From JAFAYN01 sp963733105 (GTDB taxonomy: Bacteria; Gemmatimonadota; Gemmatimonadetes; Longimicrobiales; Longimicrobiaceae), in assembly GCA_963733105.1 (NCBI GenBank), contig CAVTCB010000005.1:682001-746000 (forward strand): a stretch of 64,000 bases of DNA. The letters run 5' to 3'. Every line of letters begins with the position of its first letter. The first letter of the stretch is position 1. Position numbers and translations under genes: made by a program. Positions 23,729 to 33,132 of the stretch are shown here, piece by piece. Under the pieces are notes generated by a model, which saw only the letters and a list, made by a program, of their open reading frames with translations, searched no databases and had not been told where the DNA came from.

Positions 23729-24949
23729 ATGGTAGCCTGGATGCTGTACTGGGCCGCGGTCTCGGCACTGTTCGGAGTGGGCGCGCTGGCGCTGGAGCGG
23801 GCGCTCCTCGTCCTGGGACGCCCCACCCGCTGGGCGTGGGGCGCCGCCCTCGCCCTCTCGGTGCTCTTCCCGTTCCTGACCCCCGCGGTGCAGGCGGTGC
23901 GCCGCCTCCTCTTCCCCGCGCCCGCCGTGGTCATGGCGGCCCAGGTCACGCCTGCCCCGCCGCAGCCCGCGGTGACCGCCGGGATCACGCCCGAGGCGTG
24001 GGCCGACCTCCTCCTCCTCCTGGGCTGGGTCCTGGCCAGCCTCCTCCTCCTGGCGGGCGCGGCCGTGTCGCTGGGGGTCCTCCGCTTCCGGCAGCGGCGG
24101 TGGCGCGCCGCGGCGGTGGAGGGCACGCCCGTGCTGGTGGCCCCGCGGACCGGGCCGGCGGTGGTCGGCGTCCTCCGCCCCCGCATCGTCCTCCCGGAAT
24201 GGGTCATGGAGTGGGACGGGGAGCGGCGCGGCGTGGTGGTGGAGCACGAGCGCGAGCACCTCCGCGCCCGCGACCCGCTCCTCTACCTGGGGGCGCTCGC
24301 CGCCGTCCTCCTGGTCCCCTGGAACCCCGCGCTCTGGTGGCAGCTCCGCCGGCTGCGCCTCGCCGTGGAGGTGGACTGCGACGCCCGCGTCCTCCGGCGC
24401 CGCCCCGACGTGCGCGGCTACGGGCTCCTCCTCCTGGAAGTGGGGCGCCTGGCCTCCTCGACCCCGGCCCCCGCCGTGGCCATCTGTGAACCCCGCTCTT
24501 TCCTCGAAAGGAGAATCCGCATCATGACCGCACCCCGTTCCGGAAGCCGCCGCCGCGCGGCGCTCGCCGCCGCCGCCTGCGCCGCTTCCCTGGTCAGCGT
24601 CGCCGCCGTCCCGCCCCGGTACTCCCCGGGGGTCACCCTCGGCCTCGACTTCCAGCCCGCCCCCGCGGCCGCCGACACCATCCCGGTGCGCAGGGCCGCT
24701 CCCGTCGCCCCCCACGCGCCTCCGGCACGCCACGCGACCCCGGCTCCTCACGCGCCCGAGGCCCCCCACGCACCCGAGGCCCCTCACGCAGCCCCGGCAC
24801 CCCACGCACCCGAGGCTCCCCACGCGGCTCCAGCACCCCATGCCGCACCGGCACCGCACGCGCCGGTGGCACCGCACGCGCCTCCGGCACCGCACGCGGC
24901 CCCGGCTCCCCACGCGCCGGAGCCGCCCCCCGCGCCGCCCGCGAACTGA
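23729..24949 (+). CDS. M56-family (BlaR1-like) membrane metallopeptidase with APHAP-repeat tail
   Basis: The 406-residue protein starts MVAWMLYWAAVSALFGVGAL after a strong GGAAAGGAGG site. It has three or four membrane helices, the zinc motif HEREH within VVVEHEREHLRARDPLLYL, a downstream EVDCDARVL metal-ligand segment, and then a membrane anchor (RRRAALAAAACAASLVSVAA) at about residue 275. The remaining 100 residues are periplasmic and consist of Ala-Pro-His-rich repeats (APHAPEAPHA and variants), probably extended and able to bind metal. In BlaR1/MecR1 systems the cytosolic peptidase cleaves a BlaI repressor after a signal is sensed outside. No penicillin-binding domain is present, so the signal here differs. 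The blaI gene follows 19 bp later. Confidence 0.85.
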   Translation: MVAWMLYWAAVSALFGVGALALERALLVLGRPTRWAWGAALALSVLFPFLTPAVQAVRRLLFPAPAVVMAAQVTPAPPQPAVTAGITPEAWADLLLLLGWVLASLLLLAGAAVSLGVLRFRQRRWRAAAVEGTPVLVAPRTGPAVVGVLRPRIVLPEWVMEWDGERRGVVVEHEREHLRARDPLLYLGALAAVLLVPWNPALWWQLRRLRLAVEVDCDARVLRRRPDVRGYGLLLLEVGRLASSTPAPAVAICEPRSFLERRIRIMTAPRSGSRRRAALAAAACAASLVSVAAVPPRYSPGVTLGLDFQPAPAAADTIPVRRAAPVAPHAPPARHATPAPHAPEAPHAPEAPHAAPAPHAPEAPHAAPAPHAAPAPHAPVAPHAPPAPHAAPAPHAPEPPPAPPAN

Positions 24950-24968
24950 CCGCACCGGAGCCACGCAG

Positions 24969-25346
24969 ATGGAGATCTCGTTCACCGACCGCGAGCTGGA
25001 CGTGATGAGCGTTCTCTGGGACGGCGGCCCCGCCACCGTGGCCGAGGTGCGCGCGCGCCTGGCCGACGACCTGGCGTACACCACCGTCCTCACCGTCCTG
25101 CGCACCCTGGAGGAGAAGGGGTTCGTGGGGCACGAGGAGGAGGGGAAGGCGTACCGCTACCACCCCCTGGTGGAGCGGCAGACGGCGGGGGAGAGCGCGC
25201 TGCGGCGGATGATGCGCAGGCTCTTCAAGGACTCGCCCGAGCTCCTGCTCACGCACCTGGTGTCCGACCGCAAGCTCTCCGACGAGGAGCTGCGCCGCAT
25301 GCGCTCCCTCCTGGACGAGCAGCTCGGCGGGGAGGGCGGCCGATGA
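24969..25346 (+). CDS. BlaI/MecI/CopY-family repressor
   Basis: The 125-residue protein starts MEISFTDRELDVMSVLWDGG and contains PATVAEVRARLADDLAYTTV (recognition helix), LRTLEEKGFVGHEEEGKAYRYHP (wing, quoted in part) and a C-terminal dimerisation region (RRMMRRLFKDSPELLLTHLV). It represses through short dyads such as those at 23631-23695 and is relieved by M56-type proteolysis. The usual order in beta-lactam systems is blaI before blaR1; here M56 comes first. It overlaps the next ORF by four bases (ATGA). Confidence 0.92.
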   Translation: MEISFTDRELDVMSVLWDGGPATVAEVRARLADDLAYTTVLTVLRTLEEKGFVGHEEEGKAYRYHPLVERQTAGESALRRMMRRLFKDSPELLLTHLVSDRKLSDEELRRMRSLLDEQLGGEGGR

Positions 25347-25624
25347 TCGCGCAGTGGATGCTCTACTGCCTGGCCGTGGGCGCCCTCCTTTCCCTGGGCG
25401 GAGTGGCCGCGGAGCGCGCGCTCCGCGCCGCCGGGCGCCCGGTCCGCTGGGCCTGGCTGGCGGCCGCGCTGCTCACCGCCGGCCTCCCCGCCGCCGCCCG
25501 CCTCCTCCCGCGGGAGGAGCCCCCCGCGCCCGTGCGGACCGCCGCGCCCGCCGGGCGGGGGGACGCGGTCGCGCTCGACCGGCTCCCGGCGGCGCCCGTC
25601 GCGCCCCGCAGGTACGCCTCATGA
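25343..25624 (+). CDS. Truncated M56-like membrane segment (remnant of a second BlaR1-like gene)
   Basis: The 93-residue product MIAQWMLYCLAVGALLSLGG strongly resembles the first helix of the M56 protein at 23729. It continues AERALRAAGRPVRWAWLAAALLTAGLPAAA and then ends in a Pro-rich stretch without the HExxH peptidase core. The next ORF resumes at MTQPRGRSPWLRAAA, which resembles the membrane anchor region MTAPRSGSRRRAALA of the intact paralogue. So a second M56 gene seems to have lost its catalytic centre and split in two. Whether this fragment is stable is unknown. Confidence 0.6.
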   Translation: MIAQWMLYCLAVGALLSLGGVAAERALRAAGRPVRWAWLAAALLTAGLPAAARLLPREEPPAPVRTAAPAGRGDAVALDRLPAAPVAPRRYAS

Positions 25625-26448
25625 CCCAGCCCCGTGGACGCTCCCCCTGGCTCCGGGCCGCCGCCTTCGGCGCCCTGGCCGCCGCGCTGGTCGTGGCCGC
25701 CTGCGAGACCCCCGGCCCCGTGCAGTCCCGGTCCCCGTCGCCCGCCCCGCGGGCGCCCGCCACCCCCCGCGAGGCCGTCGCGCGCTACTTCCCCGAAGTG
25801 CTCACCCGCGGGATGGGGGGGGAGACGCAGGTGGTCTTCGTTGCCTCCGCGGAGGGGGAGGTCGTCGGCAGGATGCTCGCGAGGCGCCTTCCGGGAACGG
25901 GGCTCATAGAGACCGTTCCCGACGCGCAGGGGAAGACGTGGAACCTGGCGAACGCCGGGTACCGGCCGCAGGACATCGAGTCGGCGGAGTCCAGCCGGTT
26001 CCGCCCCGGGGAGATGGGGCCCGACCCGGTGAGCGTCGTCTGGATGCGGCTGCGCGCCGGGGTCGCCCCGCTCACCGGGGCGCAGGTCCGCCAGAAGGCC
26101 AGGGAGGGAGAGGAGGTCGTGACGTATCGGGAGCCCGGCCCCGGGGAGCGCGTGGAGATGCGGAGCGCCGCCGCACCGGCGGGGAAGCCGCCGGTCCCGC
26201 TGGAGACCGTGCGCGGGGCGGTGCGCCGCTACGCCCCCTCGCGCGTCACCGGGCCCGCGTCGAAGGAGCCCGTCTGGTTCGTGGTCAGCGCCTCCGGCGA
26301 GGTGATCCGCTACGGCGACGGCACCGGCTCGGCCGCGCTCAACCAGTACAGGCCCGAGGAGATCGACCAGGTCGATGTCTTCAACGACGGCCGCATCAGC
26401 TTCGACGGCGTCAAGGTCCCCGTCATCTGGGTGCGCCTCAAGGCCTGA
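25621..26448 (+). CDS. Exported protein with two repeated domains, M56-tail derived, unknown function
   Basis: The 275-residue product starts MTQPRGRSPWLRAAAFGALA with AALVVAACE, which could be a membrane anchor or a lipobox (AAC). It then has two similar domains (about 45-165 and 185-275), each with a REAVARYFPEVL / ETVRGAVRRYAPS helix, a VVFVASAEGEV / WFVVSASGEVIR strand pair, and an ending VVWMRLR / VIWVRLK. It overlaps the M56 remnant by ATGA, so the locus reads M56-BlaI-remnant-this gene. The internal duplication suggests a periplasmic sensing domain that has become separate. I do not recognise a named family. Confidence 0.7.
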   Translation: MTQPRGRSPWLRAAAFGALAAALVVAACETPGPVQSRSPSPAPRAPATPREAVARYFPEVLTRGMGGETQVVFVASAEGEVVGRMLARRLPGTGLIETVPDAQGKTWNLANAGYRPQDIESAESSRFRPGEMGPDPVSVVWMRLRAGVAPLTGAQVRQKAREGEEVVTYREPGPGERVEMRSAAAPAGKPPVPLETVRGAVRRYAPSRVTGPASKEPVWFVVSASGEVIRYGDGTGSAALNQYRPEEIDQVDVFNDGRISFDGVKVPVIWVRLKA

Positions 26449-26470
26449 ACCCCGGAGGGAGGGGAGGGAA

Positions 26471-26502
26471 GGGGGCGGCGCCGTCGCGACGGCGCCGCCC
26501 CC
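26471..26502. terminator. Perfect 32-bp palindrome terminator
   Basis: GGGGGCGGCGCCGTCG is followed directly by its own complement CGACGGCGCCGCCCCC, then TCCGTATATTCC. It ends the M56/BlaI operon. Confidence 0.75.
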
Positions 26503-26560
26503 TCCGTATATTCCCCCCGTCACCATCCCTCCTCCTCCCCTCCCAGGAGCGCACACCCGG

Positions 26561-27871
26561 ATGAAGCGAACGCTCAGTCACCTCCTCCTGCTCGCCGCGG
26601 CGGGGTGGACCGTCCCGCTCGCGGCGCAGGAGCGGCCCCAGGTCTTCCGCGGCGCCACGATCATCCCCGTCACCTCCGCCCCCATCCCCAACGGGGTCCT
26701 GGTGGTGCAGGGGGGGAAGATCGTGGCCGTGGGCGGACCCGACACCCCCGTCCCCGCCGGCGCCGAGCTCCACGACGCCACCGGGAAGGTCCTCATGCCC
26801 GGGCTGGTGGACACCCACTCCCACGTGGGCGGGGGCGACGGCGGCGACCGCTCCTCCGCGCTGCACCCCTCCGTGCGCATCCTGGACACCATCGACCCGC
26901 AGGACGACGGCATCCGCCGCGCCCGCGCCGGGGGGATCACCACCGTCAACGTCATGCCCGGCTCCGGGCTGGTGATCAGCGGGCAGACCGCCTACCTCAA
27001 GCTGCGCGACGGGAGCACCGTCGAGGACGTCCTCCTCTGCCGCGACCCGCTGCGCGAGGTGTGCGGCGGCCTCAAGATGGCCAACGGCACCAACCCCCGC
27101 GGCGAGTCCCCCCTCCCCGGCACCCGCGCCCGCCTCGCGCAGATGGTGCGCGAGCGCTTCGTCAAGGCGCAGGAGTACCGCGGCCGCGTCCGCGCCGCCG
27201 GGAGGGACACCAGCAAGCTCCCCGCCCGCGACCTGGAGCTGGAGACGCTCGCCGAGGTGCTGGACGGAAAGCGCGTCGTCCACTTCCACACCCACCGCGC
27301 CGACGACATCCTCACCGCCATCCGCCTTTCCCAGGAGCTGGGCTTCCGGCTGGTGCTGCACCACGTCACCGAAGCGTGGAAGGTGGCCGACCGCATCGCC
27401 GCCGCCCGCGTCCCCGCCTCCATCATCATGCTCGACTCCCCCGGCGGGAAGCTGGAAGCCGCCGAGTACAGCCAGGCCGACGGCACCGCCCTGGAGCGCG
27501 CCGGGGCGCTCACCGCCTTCCACACCGACGACGGGATCACCGACTCCCGCTTCTTCCTCCGCTCCGCCGCCATGGGCGTGCGCACCGGGATGTCGCGGGA
27601 GAAGGCGCTGGAGGCGCTCACCATCTCCGGCGCCCGCATCCTGGGGCTGGAGGGGCGCGTCGGCTCGCTGGAGCGCGGCAAGGACGCCGACTTCATCGTC
27701 CTCTCCGGCGACCCGCTGAGCGTCTACACCCACGTGGAGCAGACCTGGGTCGAGGGCCGGCGCCTGTTCGACCGCTCCGACCCCGTCCAGCGGCAGTACG
27801 CCGTGGGCGGTCCCGACGTCTTCCGCGGCGGGAGCATGCACCTGCACGAGGCCGAGGAGGACCACCGATGA
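26561..27871 (+). CDS. Secreted imidazolonepropionase-like amidohydrolase (metal site intact)
   Basis: The 436-residue protein has a signal peptide ending VPLAAQ. The amidohydrolase landmarks are PNGVLVVQGGKIVAVG, MPGLVDTHSHVGG (HxH), HFHTHRADDILTA, LVLHHVTEAWKVAD, TAFHTDDGITDSR (metal Asp) and LGLEGRVGSLERGKDADFIVLSGDP. All expected metal-binding His and Asp are present. The family hydrolyses cyclic amides or peptides such as Xaa-Pro; the location is periplasmic or extracellular. It is translationally coupled (ATGA overlap) to a paralogue that has lost these residues, so the two probably form a hetero-complex. Confidence 0.9.
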   Translation: MKRTLSHLLLLAAAGWTVPLAAQERPQVFRGATIIPVTSAPIPNGVLVVQGGKIVAVGGPDTPVPAGAELHDATGKVLMPGLVDTHSHVGGGDGGDRSSALHPSVRILDTIDPQDDGIRRARAGGITTVNVMPGSGLVISGQTAYLKLRDGSTVEDVLLCRDPLREVCGGLKMANGTNPRGESPLPGTRARLAQMVRERFVKAQEYRGRVRAAGRDTSKLPARDLELETLAEVLDGKRVVHFHTHRADDILTAIRLSQELGFRLVLHHVTEAWKVADRIAAARVPASIIMLDSPGGKLEAAEYSQADGTALERAGALTAFHTDDGITDSRFFLRSAAMGVRTGMSREKALEALTISGARILGLEGRVGSLERGKDADFIVLSGDPLSVYTHVEQTWVEGRRLFDRSDPVQRQYAVGGPDVFRGGSMHLHEAEEDHR

Positions 27872-29079
27872 GCCGGCTCGCACCCCTGGCCGCCCTGCTG
27901 GCCGCCACCCTCGCCGCCCCCGCCGCGCACGCCCAGCTCGCCGTCCGCGGCGAGACCGTCCACACCATGGCCGGCCCCCCCATCCGGGACGGCGTCGTCC
28001 TGGTGCGCGACGGGAGGGTGGAGCGGGTGGGCCCCGCCGCGCAGGTGGCCATCCCCGCCGGGTACCGCGTCCTCACCGCCAGGGTGGTCACCCCCGGGCT
28101 GGTGGACGCCCACTCCGTCGTGGGGCTCGCCGGGTGGCTGGGGCAGACCCACGACCAGGACCAGCTCGACCGCGGCGGCGACGCCGTGCAGCCCGAGCTG
28201 CGCGCCATCGACGCCTTCAACGCCGCCGACGACCTGGTGGCGTGGCTCCGCGACTACGGCGTCACCACCGTGCACACCGGCCACGGCCCCGGCGCCCTCG
28301 CCAGCGGCCAGACCATGGTGGTCAAGACGCGCGGGAGCGTCGCCGACGACGCCCGCTCCGTCGTCGACTCCGCCGCCATGGTGGCCTTCACCCTGGGGCC
28401 CAGCGTCGCCGCCAACTTCCGCACCGCCGGCACCCGCGCCCGCGGCGTCGCCGTGCTCCGCGCCCAGCTCCTCCGCGCGCAGGAGTACGCGCGCAAGGAG
28501 AAGACCCCCGGCCAGGCCCGCGACCTCCGGCTGGAGGCGCTGGCCCGCGTGCTGGACGGCACCTATCCCGCGCTGGTGACCGCCCAGCGCTCCACCGAGA
28601 TCCTGGCCGCCCTGCGGCTGGCGCGGGAGTTCGGGTTCCGGCTGGTGCTGGACGGCGCCGCCGAAGCCTACCAGGTGGTGGAGCCCATCCGCGCCGCCGG
28701 CGTCCCCGTGATCCTGCACCCCACCATGGTCCGCACCAACGGCGAGACCGAGGGCGCCACCCTGGAGACCGCGCGCCGGCTCCGCGACGCCGGGATCACC
28801 GTCGCCCTGCAGAGCGGGTACGAGCCGTACGTCCCCAAGACCCGCGTGGTGCTCTTCGAGGCCGCCGCCGCCGCCGCCAACGGCCTGTCCTTCCAGGACG
28901 CCCTGCGCACCATCACCCTGGACGCCGCACGGGTGATCGGCGCCGACCGGCGCGTGGGGTCGCTGGAGCCCGGCAAGGACGGCGACCTGGCCCTCTTCGA
29001 CGGCGACCCGTTCGAGTACACCACGCACGTGTGCGGCGTGGTCATCGAGGGCCAGGTGGTCAGCGAGAGGTGCAAGTAG
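27868..29079 (+). CDS. Secreted amidohydrolase paralogue lacking the metal ligands
   Basis: The 403-residue protein has a signal peptide (LAAPAAHA) and the family frame IRDGVVLVRDGRVERVG, TPGLVDAHSVVGL, GVTTVHTGHGPGALASGQTM and GSLEPGKDGDLALFDGDP. The active-site positions are changed. HxH is HSV, HFHTH becomes LVTAQ, LHHVTEAW becomes LDGAAEAY, and HTDDG becomes QSGYEP. It is thus likely a non-catalytic partner of the upstream enzyme. Such active/inactive pairs recur in Bacteroidota and Gemmatimonadota, as far as I recall. The start overlaps the previous stop. Confidence 0.88.
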   Translation: MSRLAPLAALLAATLAAPAAHAQLAVRGETVHTMAGPPIRDGVVLVRDGRVERVGPAAQVAIPAGYRVLTARVVTPGLVDAHSVVGLAGWLGQTHDQDQLDRGGDAVQPELRAIDAFNAADDLVAWLRDYGVTTVHTGHGPGALASGQTMVVKTRGSVADDARSVVDSAAMVAFTLGPSVAANFRTAGTRARGVAVLRAQLLRAQEYARKEKTPGQARDLRLEALARVLDGTYPALVTAQRSTEILAALRLAREFGFRLVLDGAAEAYQVVEPIRAAGVPVILHPTMVRTNGETEGATLETARRLRDAGITVALQSGYEPYVPKTRVVLFEAAAAAANGLSFQDALRTITLDAARVIGADRRVGSLEPGKDGDLALFDGDPFEYTTHVCGVVIEGQVVSERCK

Positions 29080-29105
29080 CAACCGTCTGCCAGGGTTGCG
29101 GTTGG

Positions 29106-29256
29106 GTCCGCGCAGGAGCCCGGCAAACAGCGCCGGTCTCCTGCGCGGGGGCGGGGAGCCTCGCGAAACCGCCCGCGAGTCTCCCCGCCCCGGAGTGAGC
29201 CACCGGAAACAGCCCCGGTGTCTCCCTCCGAGAGGATCATACGGGTACTGCGGAAC
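29106..29256 (+). repeat. Triple-hairpin dispersed element, copy 2
   Basis: The stems are CCGGC/GCCGG, CTCGCG/CGCGAG and CACCGG/CCGGTG, each with an AAAC-type loop and GTCTC closing. The tail is GGATCATACGGGTACTG. The third stem differs from copy 1 on both sides yet still pairs. Confidence 0.8.
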
Positions 29257-29260
29257 TACG

Positions 29261-29334
29261 AACGACGGGGCGGCACCTCTCGCGGTGCCGCCCCGTCGTT
29301 GCAGGCTGTCCCCTGTTCCCTGTCCCCTGTCCCC
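29261..29334. repeat. Composite 3' element with 17-bp hairpin and heptamer array
   Basis: AACGACGGGGCGGCACC pairs perfectly with GGTGCCGCCCCGTCGTT across TCTCGC. GCAGGC and four TGTCCCC-like units (one TGTTCCC) follow at 29307-29334. It is 11 bp past the 3' end of the minus-strand gene at 29345. Confidence 0.75.
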
Positions 29335-29344
29335 TGCCGTTCCC

Positions 29345-29605
29345 CTACTCCTCCGCCAGCAGCTCCCTCGCCTCCTCCAGGCACTCCGCGGGTACCAGCA
29401 GCGTCAGGCCGCGCGTGGAGGGGCCGGCCCAGCCGGGGCCGAAGATGGCCACGTGCTCGCTCCCCTGCACCAGCGCGGGGATGCCGGCGCTCTCCAGCGT
29501 CGCGCGGGCGAAGTCCGCCTGGTACACCATCCCGAAGGTAGCCACCGGGACCCACCCCGTCTCCTCCGGGGGGTCCCCGTGCTCCTCCTCGCGGACCAGT
29601 CCCAT
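29345..29605 (-). CDS. DUF2007-like small signal-transducing protein
   Basis: The 86-residue protein starts MGLVREEEHGDPPEETGWVP and contains VATFGMVYQADFARATLESA, GIPALVQGSEHVA, and a C-terminal LLVPAECLEEARELLAEE. This matches the small DUF2007 'putative prokaryotic signal transducing protein' pattern (about 70-90 residues, ferredoxin-like). It is cytoplasmic. Its start lies 5 bp past the stop of the CarH-like gene upstream, so both share a transcript. No biochemical role is known to me. Confidence 0.75.
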   Translation of the reverse strand: MGLVREEEHGDPPEETGWVPVATFGMVYQADFARATLESAGIPALVQGSEHVAIFGPGWAGPSTRGLTLLVPAECLEEARELLAEE

Positions 29606-29610
29606 CGGGG

Positions 29611-30492
29611 TCAGGCGCCCGCGGCGGTGGCGAGGAGGGGCGTGTCCTCGTCGATGGTCCGCGCCACCGACACCCCCTCCATCAGCACCCCGTCCATCCC
29701 CTCCGGGATCCCCGCACCCCCCAGCAGCACGTACGTGTCCCGCGGCGCCGCCTCGCGCAGCGCGCGCGCCAGCTCCAGGCACTCCCCCCGCGACACCGGG
29801 AGGATCACCGAGGCGCAGACCAGCGCAGGGCGGCGCTCGTACAGGGTGCGGGCCAGGTCGCGGAAGGGGACGTCCATGCCCAGGTACACCACGCGCCACC
29901 CGCGCGCCGCCAGGTGCACCGCCACCGCCAGCAGCCCCAGCTCGTGCCGCTCGCCCGGGACCCCGGCGAACACCGCCTCCGGGCCCTGGAACTCCGCCGA
30001 GGCCAGGAACCCCAGCATCCCCTCCAGCTTCTCGCGCACGAAGGCCGTGGCGAAGTGCTCGTGCGACACCGACGCCTCCCCCCGCGCCCAGAGCTCGCCC
30101 ACCTCGCGCAGGAGCGGCATCAGCACCTCCTCGATCCGCTCCTCGAAGGGGACGATGGAGATGCGCTCGTACAGCCGGTCCGCCGTCCCCCGGTCGAAGG
30201 CCAGGAGCGCCCCCAGCATGGCGCGCTGCACCCCCTCCGTGGACTCCACCGCCTCCTGCGGCGTGGGGACCGGGTCCCCGCGCCGCACGATCGCGATCGC
30301 CTCCCCCACCTTGAGGCCGCGGTCCACCAGCGCCTTCACCCGGGCGATGGTGGAGACGTCGTCGTCCGAGTAGACGCGGTATCCCCCCTTGGTCCGGCGC
30401 GGCGCCACCAGGTGGTAACGCCGCTCCCACGCCCGCAGGGTGGCGGTGTTGATCCCGGTGAGTGAGGCTACGCTCTTGATCCGATAACTCAT
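29611..30492 (-). CDS. carH: CarH/LitR-type B12-dependent photoreceptor repressor (MerR family)
   Basis: The 293-residue protein has an N-terminal MerR winged helix (MSYRIKSVASLTGINTATLR, AWERRYHLVAPRRTKGGYR). A helical bundle at about 85-165 carries the W-x9-EH signature (Trp135, Glu145, His146). The Rossmann-type cobalamin domain has ERHELG, giving the lower axial ligand His183. This set is diagnostic for AdoCbl photoreceptors that repress carotenoid genes in the dark and release DNA on illumination. It stands at the 3' side of the crtE-crtI-crtB operon, but its own start follows the crtB terminator, so it has its own promoter. Its likely target is the 11-bp repeat at 34236-34257. Confidence 0.92.
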   Translation of the reverse strand: MSYRIKSVASLTGINTATLRAWERRYHLVAPRRTKGGYRVYSDDDVSTIARVKALVDRGLKVGEAIAIVRRGDPVPTPQEAVESTEGVQRAMLGALLAFDRGTADRLYERISIVPFEERIEEVLMPLLREVGELWARGEASVSHEHFATAFVREKLEGMLGFLASAEFQGPEAVFAGVPGERHELGLLAVAVHLAARGWRVVYLGMDVPFRDLARTLYERRPALVCASVILPVSRGECLELARALREAAPRDTYVLLGGAGIPEGMDGVLMEGVSVARTIDEDTPLLATAAGA

Positions 30493-30642
30493 TGCGCTCG
30501 CGTCGGTCGGTCCCCGGCCCCCCGGAACAGGGTAGGCCGCCCTTCTAAGACCCCGCAAGACCCAAACCGGGTCCCCGCCGTGGCGCTGCGCGCCGCGGGC
30601 ATCGGTGCATCTCTGTAACGGAGGAATCACGGATACAAGAAA

Positions 30643-30670
30643 CCCCCTCGCCCCGTCCGGGGCAAGGGGG
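30643..30670 (-). terminator. Terminator after crtB
   Basis: On the minus strand CCCCCTTGCCCC pairs with GGGGCGAGGGGG (one G-T wobble) across GGAC, followed by TTTCTTGT. Confidence 0.85.
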
Positions 30671-30692
30671 TGGGGGAACGGGCGGCGCCGGC

Positions 30693-31612
<920 letters not shown>

Positions 31613-31616
<4 letters not shown>

Positions 31617-33132
31617 GCGGGCGCCAGGGCGGGCTCCGCCGCCGCCGCGGCGGGGAGGTCGGGGAGGACGCGCTCCAGCACCTTGGCCGAGCAGAGCACC
31701 CCCGGGATCCCCGCGCCCGGGTGCGTCCCCGCGCCCACGAAGTACAGCCCCTCCACGTCCTCCGAGCGGTTGTGGAAGCGGAAGTACGCCGACTGCGAGA
31801 GCCGCGGCTCGATCCCGAACCCCGCCCCCTTGGCGGAGCGCAGCCGGTCCTCGAAGTAGCGGGGGGTGACGTGGAACGAGGTCACCAGGCTCTCGCGGAG
31901 CCCGGGGAGGAGGCGCTCCTCCAGGTGCCCCAGGATGCGGTCCAGGTAGCGCGGCCCCTCCTCCTCCCAGTCGATCCCGCTGTCGTTGTGCGGGACCGGG
32001 GAGAGGACGTAGAAGTTCTCGTGCCCCGGCGGCGCCAGCGAGGGGTCGGTCCGGGTGGGGGCGTGCAGGTAGAGCGAGAAGTCCTCCGCCAGCTTCTTCC
32101 GCTCGAAGATGTCCTCCAGCAGCTCCCGGTAGCGCGGCCCCATCACGATGGTGTGGTGCGCCAGCTCCGGGTAGGTGCGGCGGGTGCCGAAGTAGGCCAC
32201 GAACAGCCCCATGGAGAGGCGCCGCCGGGCCAGCGAGGCGTCCGAGTGGCGGCGGCGGTGCCGCGCGGCCACCAGCTTGCCGTACACGTGCACCGGGTCG
32301 CCGTTGGCCACCACCCGCTCCGCGGGGATGCGCTCCCCCCCTCCAGGCGCACCGCGCGCACCCGGCGGCCGTCGCCCACCTCGATCTCCTCCACCGGGGC
32401 GCCGCAGCGCACCTCCCCGCCCATCTCCTCCAGCAGCCGCACCATCCCCGCGACGATGGAGGTGGTCCCCCCCTTCGCGAACCACACCCCCCACTTCCGC
32501 TCCAGCCAGTGGATCAGCAGGTAGATGGAGGTGGTGTTGAAGGGGTTCCCTCCCACCAGGAGGGGCTGGAAGGTGAACACCTGCCGGAGCCGCGGGTCGC
32601 GGAGGTAGTGCGCCACCAGCCCGTACACGGTGCGCCAGCTCCCCAGCCGCACCATCTCCGGGACCACCCGCAGCATCTCCGACAGGCGGTCGAAGGGGGC
32701 GTCCGCCAGGCGCGTGTACCCCACGTCGAAGATCCGCTGGGCGTGCGCCGCCAGGCGGCGGTACCCGTCCACGTCCGCGGGGCTCATGGCGTGGATCTGC
32801 GCCAGGATGCGCTCCTCGTCCCCCACGTAGTCGAAGTGCGACCCGTCGGCGAACTCCACCCGGTAGAACGGGTCCACCGGGACCAGCTCGAAGTAGTCGC
32901 GCGAGTCGCGCCCGGCGAGCGCGAACAGCTCGTGCAGCAGGTACGGGGCGGTCACCACCGTGGGGCCGGCGTCGAAGGAGAAGCCGTCGCGCCGGAAGAC
33001 GCTGGCCCGCCCCCCCGGCTGGTCCGTGCCCTCCAGCACCGTCACCTGCTCCCCCCGGGCCTGGAGGCGGATCGCCGCCGCCAGCCCGCCCAGCCCGGCG
33101 CCGACCACCAGCGTCCGTGGCGTCCTCCTCAT
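31613..33132 (-). CDS. crtI: Phytoene desaturase, frameshift in a poly-G tract near 32338
   Basis: From the ATG at 33132 the protein has the FAD motif VVGAGLGGLAAAIRLQARGEQVTVLE (in part), GGRASVFRRDGFSFDAGPTV and later, in the next frame, YFVGAGTHPGAGIPGVLCSAK, the C-terminal desaturase signature. It converts phytoene to lycopene at the membrane. The frame changes within a run of six G (CTGGAGGGGGGAGCGC on the minus strand). One more G would give LEGGERIPAERVVANGD and a continuous 506-residue enzyme, the usual size. This is a homopolymer lesion, so it may be a sequencing error or a slippage (phase) switch. It overlaps crtE (ATGA) and crtB (GTGA). Confidence 0.9.

Noticed and set aside
23729..25346. 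Beta-lactam resistance locus
   Set aside because: M56 and BlaI are present but there is no beta-lactamase or penicillin-sensor domain.
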